Positions 1 to 7,541 of a DNA stretch of 18,163 bases are shown in pieces (the first letter of the stretch is position 1; every line of letters starts with the position of its first letter). A program made the translations under genes and the position numbers. Where the stretch lies: assembly GCA_934444895.1 (NCBI GenBank), contig CAKSDA010000022.1, positions 1-18,163 of the forward strand, given 5' to 3'. The DNA comes from an uncultured Eubacteriales bacterium (lineage in GTDB: Bacteria > Bacillota > Clostridia > Oscillospirales > Acutalibacteraceae). The notes under the pieces are model-generated. The model was not told the DNA's origin, made no database searches, and worked only from the letters and a program-made list of their open reading frames with translations.

Positions 1-854
1 TACCAATATGTAAGTTCACTTGCAGGCGGAATTTCATCTTCGCCTATTCTAAGGGTAATTCCGGGACGGTTGAATTCAAAGGTAAACCAGTCGCATATTT
101 CCGGATATATTTTTGATATAGGCGGACTTACTTTAAATGATGATACCGCTGAAATCACATCAGCCATTTTAACACTCGGTTTCGGAACCTTTTCGCATCC
201 GCTGTATGAAACAGTATTTCCGAAAGCGGTAACATTTATAAGATGTCTTATGTTTTTCGTACGGCAGAGTTCGGTAAGAGCCAGGGTTTCGGGCTCTGTT
301 TCCGGCTTGTATCCGCTAAAGCCTTTATATGAAGGCCCTGAAATGAAATTCTCCTTTTCGATGCTTTGGCGTTTTTTAAAATCAAAGGCAAAATTCCTTA
401 CAATTTCAACACCTCTCAAGTTCGCTTCCCATTTTGAAAAATCTCCGTTGCAAAGACCGGCGATTTTTCCTGCCATGTATCCGCAGCCCATGTCTCCGCG
501 AAGCGATATCTCGGCTCCGTCCGGATTTAGGCAGGGCATTATTGCAACGCCTCTTCCGAACATTGCTTTTCGCATATTTATGCCGCACATTTCTTTGCCG
601 TTTAGTATTTTGTCGCACAATTCCTCGGCAAACATAAGCAGAATAAGTGTGGTTATGCGGCATCTTGGGTTTTCTCCCGCAATAAATGCAGTATATTCAG
701 TGTCGGAGCCGATTAACAGCACCGGTATATCTCTCCCGGCAACGCTTTTTCCTATTTTGGAAATATTAACAAACGGATATTTGGAAATAAGCTTGTTTAT
801 AAGCATTTTTATTTCAAAATAACTGTGTTCAGAAGGGAATATTTTGCTTTCCAT
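1..854 (-). CDS. M14-family zinc carboxypeptidase homologue with lost active site, partial (3' end outside window)
   Basis: I translated the minus strand from the ATG at 854, which has AAGGAG just upstream; 284 residues are visible before the window edge. The fold landmarks of clostridial M14 peptidases are present in order: GKSVAGRDIP (35-44), LNPDG (109-113), a KW.AN.RGV segment (141-149), TEPET (186-190) and FNRPG (261-265). The catalytic positions do not match the family. The usual HxxE zinc motif aligns to ENPRCRITT (61-69), giving N62 for His and C65 for Glu. The second zinc His (in a Y-H-T-Q-G segment) aligns to T209, and the catalytic Glu after FNRPG aligns to R269. The frame is open and the other family motifs are kept, so this looks like a maintained pseudoenzyme, possibly a cell-wall peptide or protein binder, rather than a decaying gene. 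No signal peptide is visible. It is divergent from the Nudix gene. The family call is strong; loss of activity is inferred from my hand alignment. Confidence 0.82.
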   Translation of the reverse strand, partial: MESKIFPSEHSYFEIKMLINKLISKYPFVNISKIGKSVAGRDIPVLLIGSDTEYTAFIAGENPRCRITTLILLMFAEELCDKILNGKEMCGINMRKAMFGRGVAIMPCLNPDGAEISLRGDMGCGYMAGKIAGLCNGDFSKWEANLRGVEIVRNFAFDFKKRQSIEKENFISGPSYKGFSGYKPETEPETLALTELCRTKNIRHLINVTAFGNTVSYSGCEKVPKPSVKMADVISAVSSFKVSPPISKIYPEICDWFTFEFNRPGITLRIGEDEIPPASELTYW

Positions 855-1028
855 ATTAACACTCCTTAGGCTTTTATATTGCGGCTTTGCCTTTATTTTT
901 TAAAGAGAAATACCTGCTTTAAATTTTTTAAAAACATAATCGGTAAAAATCATTTTAAATTGCTGCCGATTTTTATAAAAATTAAATAAATTATATATAA
1001 TATATAGTATGCGACGGAGGTTATTAAA

Positions 1029-1571
1029 ATGAATTTAACCGAAAAACAAATAGACGGCAAGTATATTTTCAAAGGAAAGATAATTTCGCTGCGGGTTGAC
1101 AATGCCTTGCTGCCGAACGGTGAAACGGCGGTAAGAGAGGTTGTTGAACACGGCGGCGGAGTTTGTATTGTTCCGCTCACCGAAAATAATGAAATACTTA
1201 TGGTTGAACAGTTTAGATACCCTTACAGTGAGGTCGTTTTGGAAATTCCTGCAGGTAAAAGGGAAAAGGATGAGGACCCTATGAAATGCGGAATCAGAGA
1301 GCTTAGGGAAGAAACCGGTGCAACCGCTCAAAAATTCGAATTTTTAGGGGAACTGTATCCCAGTCCTGGGTACTGCGGAGAAATTATATATATGTACCTT
1401 GCAACCGAATTATCATACGGCGATACGGATTTTGACGACGATGAATTTTTAGAGGTCAAAAGGGTGCCTTTAAAGAAAGCGGTCGAAATGATTATGAGCG
1501 GAGAAATAAAGGATTCGAAAACTCAAACCGCAATTTTAAAAACTTATTATAAAATTACCGAAAACCGATAA
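1029..1571 (+). CDS. nudF: ADP-ribose pyrophosphatase, Nudix family
   Basis: A 180-residue cytoplasmic Nudix hydrolase that would cleave ADP-ribose to AMP and ribose 5-phosphate. The full Nudix box GX5EX7REUXEEXGU is present, from G76 through E82 to R90-E91-L92, E94-E95 and G97. The metal-binding glutamates are intact. The N-terminal part (HGGGVCIVPL and VEQFRYP at about 41-65) is typical of the ADP-ribose pyrophosphatase subgroup, and the length is normal. The ATG at 1029 follows GGAGG with 7 bases of spacing. The gene stands 110 bases before the GH112 gene, which has its own promoter, so the two need not be an operon. Exact substrate is not proven by sequence; another nucleoside diphosphate sugar is possible. 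Confidence 0.92.
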   Translation: MNLTEKQIDGKYIFKGKIISLRVDNALLPNGETAVREVVEHGGGVCIVPLTENNEILMVEQFRYPYSEVVLEIPAGKREKDEDPMKCGIRELREETGATAQKFEFLGELYPSPGYCGEIIYMYLATELSYGDTDFDDDEFLEVKRVPLKKAVEMIMSGEIKDSKTQTAILKTYYKITENR

Positions 1572-1589
1572 AATGTAAAGCCGTTTATA

Positions 1590-1618
1590 TTGACAAAAAC
1601 GCTTTGATATGATATTTT
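1590..1618 (+). promoter_or_regulatory. Sigma-A type promoter for the GH112 gene
   Basis: A perfect -35 TTGACA (1590-1595) is followed after 17 bases by TATTTT (1613-1618). The -10 is preceded by TG-A, making an extended -10. Predicted transcription start is near 1625, which leaves a leader of about 57 bases before the ATG at 1682. Confidence 0.7.
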
Positions 1619-1635
1619 ACTATAGAAATATTTAA

Positions 1636-1655
1636 AATGGGGTTTTGACCCCTTT
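1636..1655 (+). promoter_or_regulatory. Small inverted repeat in the GH112 gene leader
   Basis: GGGG (1639-1642) and CCCC (1649-1652) flank a 6-base spacer TTTTGA; after a T/T mismatch two further A-T pairs can form. The element lies between the predicted start of transcription and the ribosome binding site (AAGGAG, 1668-1673). It could be an operator half-site pair or a minor leader hairpin. It is short, so chance is possible. Confidence 0.3.
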
Positions 1656-1681
1656 AAAGTTTAAAAAAAGGAGAAAATAAT

Positions 1682-3808
1682 ATGGGAAAAACCAAAGGCG
1701 GTTTTACGCTTCCCGGTGAAAGCGGGCATGAAAAATTAACTCTGGAATTAGCCGAAAAGTGGGGGGCGGATATTATTCGTGATTCCGACGGCACGGAATT
1801 ATCTCCTGAAATTATAAATTCCGGGTACGGTATTTATTCAACCATTTGCATAATTCGCGACCATAACGAATGGGCTCGCAAAAATATGGATAAACTTCAA
1901 AGCACAATTCTTCAAAGCTTCCCGGTTATGGCACTGGGCGCTGAGGTTGAAATCCGCCTTATGGACGGATACTTTGAGGAACAGTTTTTGGTGAACGATT
2001 CTCCTGACGCCATTAAATATATGCAGGTGTTTGACCGAACCGAAAACAAAGAAATCAAGGGCTGGAAGTATGAATCCGGAAAGGTTTACATAAATAACGC
2101 TACCGAGTTTCATAAATATACGGTAAACTTCTTCGCATGGCGCATTTGGGAAGAAATTTCAATGTATAACCATGTTACAAATCATTGGAATAAAGAGCAC
2201 CTGATGCAGATAGACCCTATTTATCCTGAAACAAGGGAATATATGCTTAAATGGATGAAGGATTGGTGCGAAGAACATCCGGCAACAACGGTTGCCAGAT
2301 TCACCTCAATGTTTTACAATTCATCCTGGGTATTTGACAGCAAGGCTCGCACACTTTACGGCGACTGGGCTTCGTATGATTTTACCGTAAGTCCTCGCTC
2401 TATGGATCTTTTTTCCGAAGAATACGGATATACTCTTGAGGCAGAAGATTTTATTAACAAGGGTAAAATGCATGTTACCCATATGCCTGCTGAAAGCAAA
2501 AAACGCGATTGGATGAAATTTATTAATAATTTTGTTATTTCATTCGGAAAACAGCTTATAGACATTGTTCACTCATACGGCAAAAAGGCTTATGTTTTTT
2601 ATGATGATTCATGGATCGGTGTTGAACCCTGGGCAGATACATTCAAAAAATTCGGTTTTGACGGTCTTATCAAGTGCGTGTTTAACGGATATGAAGTAAG
2701 ACTGTGTGCCGGATGCGAGGGCGTAGAAACCCACGAAATTCGCCTCCATCCTTACTTGTTCCCAACAGGTCTCGGCGGTTCTCCGACATTTTCAAAGGGC
2801 GGAAATCCTACAAGAGACGCAAAAATTTATTGGGGCGCAGTACGCAGAGCATTGCTCAGAGAAAAAATTGACCGTATAGGACTTGGCGGATATCTGTCGC
2901 TTACCTTGCCATTCCCTGATTTCAACGATTATATTGAAAAAATTGCAGATGAATTCCGCCTTATAAGGGATCTTCACAGCGACGGAAAACCCTACACATT
3001 AAATCCGAAGGTTGCAGTGCTTACATATTGGGGCAAGCTTCGTTCGTGGACATGCGCCGGCCATTTCCATGATCAGTCGGATATAGATGTGCTTAATGTA
3101 AATGAGGCGCTTTCCGGCATGCCGTTTGATGTCGAATTTATAAGTTTTGACGATGTTGAAAAAAATGGTATTGATAAATACGATGTTATTATAAATGCCG
3201 GCAGAGAATTCAGTTCATGGTCAGGCGGTGAAAATTGGAACTGCGTTGATGTTGTTGATAAGATTACCAAATGGACATACGAGGGCGGTACCTTTATCGG
3301 CGTTAATGCCCCTTCGTATTGCAGCGGAAACGACTATAGCTTCAGACTTGAGCATATTTTGGGTGTTGATATTGATAACGGAGAAAGATATTGCCATAAC
3401 AAAATCACACCGGAATGCACCGAAAGTGAACTTATCTGCGAGGGTACAGACGCTAAGATTAAAGATTATCTTTATGTTTCAAAGCCGGATACTGAAGTGC
3501 TTCTTAGTAAAGATGGGGAACCGATAATTACAAAGCATAATTTCGGAAAGGGATGCGGATTCTATTTCTCATACTTCAGAACCGGAAACGAAAATAACAG
3601 AACCCTTATGAATATGATAGTAGGTTCGGATTGCGCAAAGAATTACAAGTACATTTCTTCCAATCCTAACTGCGAATGTGCATATTTCCCGAATAATAAC
3701 AAGCTTATTGTTATTAACAATACAAACGAAACTCAAACCACATCTGTTATTACAGAAAACGGAGTAAGGGAATTTACTCTTGACGGATTTGATACTGTTA
3801 TTCTGTAA
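1682..3808 (+). CDS. gnpA: GH112 beta-galactoside phosphorylase (galacto-N-biose/lacto-N-biose type)
   Basis: A 708-residue protein of full family length without a signal peptide, so cytoplasmic. GH112 enzymes phosphorolyse galactosyl disaccharides to galactose 1-phosphate, saving ATP. The N-terminus GGFTLPGESG, the block IIRDSDGTEL (31-40) and the central DDSWIGVEP (308-316) are recognisable GH112 signatures. By alignment from memory with bifidobacterial GLNBP, D309 is the catalytic acid, though the residue after it is Ser where that enzyme has His. The middle is the partly TIM-barrel domain; residues from about 440 on are the trimer-like and C-terminal beta domains. The start has AAGGAG 8 bases upstream and its own promoter. 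No sugar transporter or galactose gene is adjacent, which is unusual for this enzyme. The acceptor is not settled: N-acetylhexosamine (GNB/LNB) or L-rhamnose (GalRha phosphorylase subgroup) are both possible, so the symbol is provisional. Confidence 0.9.
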   Translation: MGKTKGGFTLPGESGHEKLTLELAEKWGADIIRDSDGTELSPEIINSGYGIYSTICIIRDHNEWARKNMDKLQSTILQSFPVMALGAEVEIRLMDGYFEEQFLVNDSPDAIKYMQVFDRTENKEIKGWKYESGKVYINNATEFHKYTVNFFAWRIWEEISMYNHVTNHWNKEHLMQIDPIYPETREYMLKWMKDWCEEHPATTVARFTSMFYNSSWVFDSKARTLYGDWASYDFTVSPRSMDLFSEEYGYTLEAEDFINKGKMHVTHMPAESKKRDWMKFINNFVISFGKQLIDIVHSYGKKAYVFYDDSWIGVEPWADTFKKFGFDGLIKCVFNGYEVRLCAGCEGVETHEIRLHPYLFPTGLGGSPTFSKGGNPTRDAKIYWGAVRRALLREKIDRIGLGGYLSLTLPFPDFNDYIEKIADEFRLIRDLHSDGKPYTLNPKVAVLTYWGKLRSWTCAGHFHDQSDIDVLNVNEALSGMPFDVEFISFDDVEKNGIDKYDVIINAGREFSSWSGGENWNCVDVVDKITKWTYEGGTFIGVNAPSYCSGNDYSFRLEHILGVDIDNGERYCHNKITPECTESELICEGTDAKIKDYLYVSKPDTEVLLSKDGEPIITKHNFGKGCGFYFSYFRTGNENNRTLMNMIVGSDCAKNYKYISSNPNCECAYFPNNNKLIVINNTNETQTTSVITENGVREFTLDGFDTVIL

Positions 3809-3830
3809 AATCCTTTAAAAATAAAAAACA

Positions 3831-3874
3831 AAATCAGCATATCATGGGCCAAACCCTTGGTATGCTGATTTTTT
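3831..3874. terminator. Bidirectional intrinsic terminator between convergent genes
   Basis: AATCAGCATA (3832-3841) pairs perfectly with TATGCTGATT (3861-3870), with a further imperfect inner stem ending in GGG/CCC around a small loop. A T run follows on the plus strand (3869-3874). The A-rich stretch at 3816-3833 gives a U tract on the minus strand. It serves the GH112 gene on one side and the hydrogenase operon on the other. Confidence 0.88.
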
Positions 3875-3926
3875 GCAATATAGCATATTTTAAATAAAAG
3901 GTATACTATATGAAAAATTATAAAAA

Positions 3927-5198
3927 TTACAGGTCGTTAAGATCGCTTGAAATTTTATGCAGATATTGCTTTAAAAGATGAATGCAGTCCTTTTCGGTTG
4001 CTGAACCCCTTATTATATCTTCCGCTAAAGCGCGGCATGAGGGACATCCGCACAAACCGCAATCAAGACCGGGAAGCCTGTCGGTTATCTCATCAGCCTT
4101 CTCCATCATTTTCATGCTTTCCAAAGGTGTTGAACCTAAACGGTATACCGGTTCAAACTTGACCTTTTCGGTCCAAAAAGCGCCTTTTGGAATTCTTCCG
4201 TCCAAATGGCTTCCCGCAATGGTCATATATTTTCTGAGCAATGTAAGTTTGGTTTTTGCAACATACGGATTTTCAACCTGCAAAACACCGCCAACACATC
4301 CGCCGTTGCAGGCGTTTAGTTCAACAAAATCTATATCATGAATCTTGTTGTCCTCAAGGTCCTCAAGTATTTTTATAACATTTTCAATTCCGTCGGCAGC
4401 GATATAACTGTCGGTAAAAAGTCCGCCGACTTCTCCGCCGGTTTGCCCCCAGCTTATGCCAATACGCCCTGCTCTCTTCATTTCGCAGTCGCCGGCGTCG
4501 TTTATATCCATAAGCGGCAAAATTTTGGTATACACCTTTTTAACCGCAAGAACACGGTCAATTTGACTTTTTTTAATACCCATAGGATCATTAACCGCCG
4601 ACACCTTGGCAGGGCAGGGTGATATAAAGAAGATTCCGATTTTAGATCTGTCAAGTCCGGTCTTTTCAACCGCCATTTGCGCCGCAATAGAAGCGGCAAG
4701 GTCAACCGGGGCGGCAATCGGAAGCATTTTTTCAATAAGACCCGGAAAGCGAACCCTTATCAGCCGCACAATTGAAGGACATGCGGTGCTTATAAAAGGT
4801 TTTTCATTCCTGTGATTTTTTATGTATTCCCTCGAAAGCTCTGAAACCATTTCGGCGGCAGCCGCTACTTCAAATACATCGTCAAAACCCAGTTTTATAA
4901 GAGCTTTTAAAATTATAGATGTATCTGTAATATTGTTAAACTGAGCATAAAATGATGGGGCAGGAAGCGCAACCGTATATTCAAAATCATTTATGGTGTT
5001 AATGCTGTCATACCTTGTGCGCTTTGCGTGGTTTGTGCAAACACGCACGCACTCGCCGCAGTCTATGCAAAATTCCTTTATAATATGTGCCTTACCATTT
5101 CGCACCCTAATGGCGGCAGTAGGACATCTCTTAATACAATTTATGCACCCGTTGCATCTGTCAAAATCCAAGTAAACCGAATGAGTAAATGTTGACAT
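3927..5198 (-). CDS. Group D (M2e-type) [FeFe]-hydrogenase family protein, putative sensory
   Basis: A 423-residue protein. Residues 1-60 hold two [4Fe-4S] ferredoxin motifs (C15, C18, C21, C25; C44, C47, C50, C54). The H-cluster domain follows: STACPS (L1, C140), SPCPAK (L2, C195 and K198) and NACNGGC (L3, C297 and C301), so all four H-cluster cysteines are kept. The residue before C140 is Ala139 where catalytic hydrogenases have the proton-relay Cys (TSCCP). The C-terminus has C380-x2-C383-x4-C388-x16-C405, a further FeS motif typical of the M2e/group D architecture. The protein is cytoplasmic. It is last in an operon with an RsbT-like ATPase (25 bases upstream) and a DRTGG protein, an association that points to H2 or redox signalling rather than bulk hydrogen production. 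That role is inferred. No maturation genes (hydEFG) are in the window. Confidence 0.9.
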   Translation of the reverse strand: MSTFTHSVYLDFDRCNGCINCIKRCPTAAIRVRNGKAHIIKEFCIDCGECVRVCTNHAKRTRYDSINTINDFEYTVALPAPSFYAQFNNITDTSIILKALIKLGFDDVFEVAAAAEMVSELSREYIKNHRNEKPFISTACPSIVRLIRVRFPGLIEKMLPIAAPVDLAASIAAQMAVEKTGLDRSKIGIFFISPCPAKVSAVNDPMGIKKSQIDRVLAVKKVYTKILPLMDINDAGDCEMKRAGRIGISWGQTGGEVGGLFTDSYIAADGIENVIKILEDLEDNKIHDIDFVELNACNGGCVGGVLQVENPYVAKTKLTLLRKYMTIAGSHLDGRIPKGAFWTEKVKFEPVYRLGSTPLESMKMMEKADEITDRLPGLDCGLCGCPSCRALAEDIIRGSATEKDCIHLLKQYLHKISSDLNDL

Positions 5199-5223
5199 AC
5201 AGCCTCACTTTCTCAACACGAGG

Positions 5224-5634
5224 TCAAATGTTAACCTGCATAAATATTGTTGTTCCTTTATTTAGTTCGGTATCTATCTTCATAATATCCGAATACTTTT
5301 TCATGTTAGGCAGACCCATACCGGCGCCAAAACCCAGTGAACGGATACTTTCACCCGCAGTTGAATATCCTTCCTTCATTGCCTTTTCAACATCGGCAAT
5401 TCCGGGGCCGTGATCGGTTAAGGTCATTTTTATGTTTTCAGGAGTAATTTCAACATCGATGCTGCCGCCGCCCGCATGAATTACCAGGTTTATTTCACCT
5501 TCGTAAAGGGCGATTGCAACTCTTCTTACTGCTTCAGGATCGATTCCGATTTTTCTGAGTTTTGATTTAACATTTCCGGATGCCTCTCCGGCTCTTGTAA
5601 AATCGTCTCCGGATACTTCATAATGTAATTTCAT
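5224..5634 (-). CDS. RsbT/SpoIIAB-like GHKL ATPase (anti-sigma type serine kinase)
   Basis: A 136-residue single-domain GHKL ATPase. The N box is E45-x3-N49 in a YEGEINLVIHA segment, G1 is DHGPGI (74-79), and G2 is GFGAGMGLPN (101-110). These resemble RsbT and SpoIIAB, which phosphorylate STAS-domain partners or bind sigma factors. No STAS or sigma-factor gene is next to it, so the partner is unknown. The ATG at 5634 follows GGGGGTGA, which overlaps the stop codon of the DRTGG gene only 6 bases away, so translation is probably coupled. It may read the redox state of the adjacent hydrogenase-like protein; this is inference. Confidence 0.85.
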   Translation of the reverse strand: MKLHYEVSGDDFTRAGEASGNVKSKLRKIGIDPEAVRRVAIALYEGEINLVIHAGGGSIDVEITPENIKMTLTDHGPGIADVEKAMKEGYSTAGESIRSLGFGAGMGLPNMKKYSDIMKIDTELNKGTTIFMQVNI

Positions 5635-5640
5635 AAAGGC

Positions 5641-5979
5641 TCACCCCCGAAGTCCGTTTTCGTATAACTCTCCGCATGCAGGGAACATTCTCATATCGGT
5701 GGCCATTAATACAATTCTGCGGCTTTTTGCGAGGTCAACCATAGGTTCGTCAGGATTTTTACCTCTTACAAAACACACGCATACAATATCCATCATTTCG
5801 GCTGTGCGAATAACCTGCGGATTGCAAAGCCCCGTAATGAGAACCGACTGATCTTTAACAAACGCCAGAACATCGCTCATCATATCGGAACCGCATGCAG
5901 TATGAACTTCTTTGTCCAAAAGATCTTCGCAACAGAGTACTTCAGCGTGCAGAATGTTTTTTACATCGTTAATTGTCAT
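5641..5979 (-). CDS. DRTGG-domain protein
   Basis: A 112-residue protein formed by one DRTGG-like domain. The recognisable run is GSDMMSDVL (30-38), VLITGLCNPQVI at about 46-57, then a VRGKNPDE segment and a C-terminal helix. The DRTGG signature itself is not conserved here. In other bacteria this domain occurs in phosphotransacetylase-like and CBS-domain proteins, with a suggested ligand-binding role. It is first in the operon with the RsbT-like ATPase and hydrogenase-like protein. The ATG at 5979 has GGGAGG upstream with about 9 bases of spacing. I see no convincing promoter upstream; the spacer is repeat-rich and AT-rich. Molecular function is unknown. Confidence 0.8.
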   Translation of the reverse strand: MTINDVKNILHAEVLCCEDLLDKEVHTACGSDMMSDVLAFVKDQSVLITGLCNPQVIRTAEMMDIVCVCFVRGKNPDEPMVDLAKSRRIVLMATDMRMFPACGELYENGLRG

Positions 5980-6021
5980 GCCGTTATGCCTCCCTGAATT
6001 TTAATTTTTTATAGTATTTTT

Positions 6022-6057
6022 AATGCTATTCATAATGCTATTCATAATGCTGTTAAA
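6022..6057. repeat. 12-base tandem repeat, two and a half copies
   Basis: AATGCTATTCAT occurs at 6022-6033 and 6034-6045, followed by a diverged third unit (AATGCTGTTAAA, 6046-6057). It lies in the 160-base spacer between proC and the DRTGG operon and is probably a slippage-type duplication. Confidence 0.8.
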
Positions 6058-6115
6058 CGCTGTTTTTTATAATTAATTTATCATGTTATTTTTAATACTT
6101 TTATATTTTTTTATA

Positions 6116-6141
6116 GTCATCAAATGTTGTCATCAAATGCT
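6116..6141. repeat. 13-base tandem duplication over the proC stop codon
   Basis: GTCATCAAATGTT (6116-6128) is followed directly by GTCATCAAATGCT (6129-6141). The second copy overlaps the last bases of proC, whose TAG stop is at 6142-6140 on the minus strand. Confidence 0.8.
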
Positions 6142-6937
6142 ATTTTGAAAGCTCGGCCGAACGATCGATAGCGGATTTAACGGTTTTATATGCTATATCA
6201 TCAAAGTTTGTTTGGTCCATTGTCTTAAGGCCGGCTTCGGTTGTGCCTCCCGGAGAGGCAACATTCTTTATAAGTTCACTTATATCCTTATCGCTTTTAA
6301 GCACCATTTTTGCGGTGCCCAGCATTGTTTGAACAACAAGCTGTTTGGCGGTTTCATAATCCATACCTTCCTTTTCACCGGTAAGCACAAACTGCTTTGC
6401 CATTCGCATGAAAAATGCAGGAGAACTGCCGCTTATTCCGGTTACGGTGTCCATTAACTTTTCCGGAACTTCTTTGGCAATTCCGCATCCGGAAAAAATG
6501 TTGAAAACAAAATTAAAATCGTCGTCGGATACATTTTCACCTCTGGCAATAGCCGTGGCACCGGCCGAATAAAGCAGCGGAGTGTTGGGCATAACGCGTA
6601 TTATGCGGCAAGATGGAATTTTTTGCTCAATAGAGGAAATTTTAATTCCTGCCATTGGGGAAACAATAACCGTACCGGAATTTATGCCGTTTTCAATTTC
6701 TTTATATATTAAAGGAAAAACCTGTGGCTTCACGGTAAGAAATAAAATATTTACTGTGCCGGCAAGTTCTATGACAGAGGAACAAACATTTACTCCCTTT
6801 TCATTAAAAATCGCGGATTTTTCCTCGTCGGTATCATAACAGTAAATATCTTTGGAAATGGCTTTTTCAGAGGACAAAATTCCACCTAAAATTGCCGTGG
6901 CAATATTTCCGCAACCGACAAAACCGATTTTTTTCAT
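6140..6937 (-). CDS. proC: Pyrroline-5-carboxylate reductase
   Basis: A 265-residue enzyme that reduces 1-pyrroline-5-carboxylate to L-proline with NAD(P)H, the last step of proline synthesis. The N-terminal Rossmann motif is GCGNIA (8-13), and the C-terminal P5CR signature SPGGTTEAGL is present with the following helical dimerisation region. Length is typical. I prefer the ATG at 6937, because AGGTGA sits 6-7 bases upstream. The frame extends to a GTG at 6946, but that codon lies inside this ribosome binding site. A perfect promoter lies about 100 bases upstream, so the gene is probably transcribed alone. No other proline gene is nearby. Confidence 0.94.
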   Translation of the reverse strand: MKKIGFVGCGNIATAILGGILSSEKAISKDIYCYDTDEEKSAIFNEKGVNVCSSVIELAGTVNILFLTVKPQVFPLIYKEIENGINSGTVIVSPMAGIKISSIEQKIPSCRIIRVMPNTPLLYSAGATAIARGENVSDDDFNFVFNIFSGCGIAKEVPEKLMDTVTGISGSSPAFFMRMAKQFVLTGEKEGMDYETAKQLVVQTMLGTAKMVLKSDKDISELIKNVASPGGTTEAGLKTMDQTNFDDIAYKTVKSAIDRSAELSK

Positions 6938-6941
6938 AATA

Positions 6942-6973
6942 TTCACCTAAAATCACATTCACTTAAAATCACA
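6942..6973 (-). repeat. 16-base tandem duplication including the proC ribosome binding site
   Basis: Read on the minus strand, TGTGATTTTAAGTGAA (6973-6958) is followed at once by TGTGATTTTAGGTGAA (6957-6942). The start-proximal copy carries the AGGTGA used for proC; the distal copy has the weaker AAGTGA. Confidence 0.85.
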
Positions 6974-7040
6974 GTGCGCCAAGCATACTTTTTTAAGGCC
7001 TGCTCTGTGCAGCATTTTTACTAAACATATTTTCAGTTTA

Positions 7041-7069
7041 ATTATAAACTTCAGGCATTTTTTTGTCAA
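7041..7069 (-). promoter_or_regulatory. Perfect consensus sigma-A promoter of proC
   Basis: On the minus strand TTGACA (7069-7064) is followed by 17 bases and then TATAAT (7046-7041). The predicted start of transcription is near 7034, giving a leader of about 97 bases before the proC ATG. The gene-free stretch 6938-7367 otherwise holds the proC leader, the hairpin at 7177-7214 and AT-rich sequence. Confidence 0.88.
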
Positions 7070-7176
7070 GCACGGTTAATTTATCCCTGCTTGCCTAGTA
7101 AAACCGCATGATTTTTAACAATTAAAATACTAAGATATTTAAACTTTCCGAGTACCTTATATAGGTTATATAAAAT

Positions 7177-7214
7177 AATGCGCCTTTTAATTCTTTTGAA
7201 ATTAAAGGCGCATT
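7177..7214 (-). terminator. Hairpin, probable terminator of the 57-residue gene
   Basis: AATGCGCCTTTTAATT (7177-7192) pairs with AATTAAAGGCGCATT (7200-7214) with one bulged T, around a short CTTTTGA loop. On the minus strand it is followed by a T-rich stretch (ATTATTTTATATAA). It sits between the small gene and proC. The U tract is interrupted, so efficiency is uncertain. Confidence 0.6.
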
Positions 7215-7367
7215 TAAAGCATTTAAGAGATTACTTTTTAAAATACAAAGTAATTAAAAATCATAATTTATTATTTACCCGTATTTAAGATAATGCTTAT
7301 TAAACGATTTTTATTTTAACAAATCAGTTTTTTAAAACAGTTGATTTAAAAAATCAGTTGTTTTTAA

Positions 7368-7541
7368 TCAGTGGTTTTTTAAAAGACCTTCGGCAATGCT
7401 TTTAAGATCTCCTACCGTTTTAATATCGCCGTGCGACTGCGCTATGGTTTCCTGAACATTTTTAGGTAATGTATTAAAGTAGCACGACATTTCGTTGTCA
7501 TAGGAAAGGAAATCATAAAATGGTGTTTTAGAGTTAGTCAA
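7368..7541 (-). CDS. Small protein of unknown function, TTG start
   Basis: A 57-residue protein starting at a TTG (7541-7539), placed 4 bases after an excellent GGGAGGTGAT ribosome binding site (7555-7546). The frame can be extended upstream to an ATG at 7574, but that would put the ribosome binding site inside the gene, so the TTG is preferred. The sequence is soluble and mostly helical, with an aromatic-rich N-terminus (FYDFLSYDNEM), a central LPKNVQETI and a C-terminal VGDLKSIAEGLLKN. It resembles small proteins seen in other Clostridia, but I cannot assign a function. It is divergent from the dnaD gene. Confidence 0.75.
   Translation of the reverse strand: MTNSKTPFYDFLSYDNEMSCYFNTLPKNVQETIAQSHGDIKTVGDLKSIAEGLLKNH

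Noticed and set aside
70..822. Plus-strand open frame of 250 residues
   Set aside because: It is antisense to the M14 homologue, has no ribosome binding site and resembles no protein; the minus-strand frame has family motifs and AAGGAG.
1035..1331. Minus-strand frame of 98 residues inside nudF
   Set aside because: Shadow of the Nudix gene; no ribosome binding site and no recognisable protein.
6938..7034. Short upstream frame in the proC leader (ATG TTT AGT ... TAA, about 11 residues) as a leader peptide
   Set aside because: No ribosome binding site and no run of proline or other regulatory codons.
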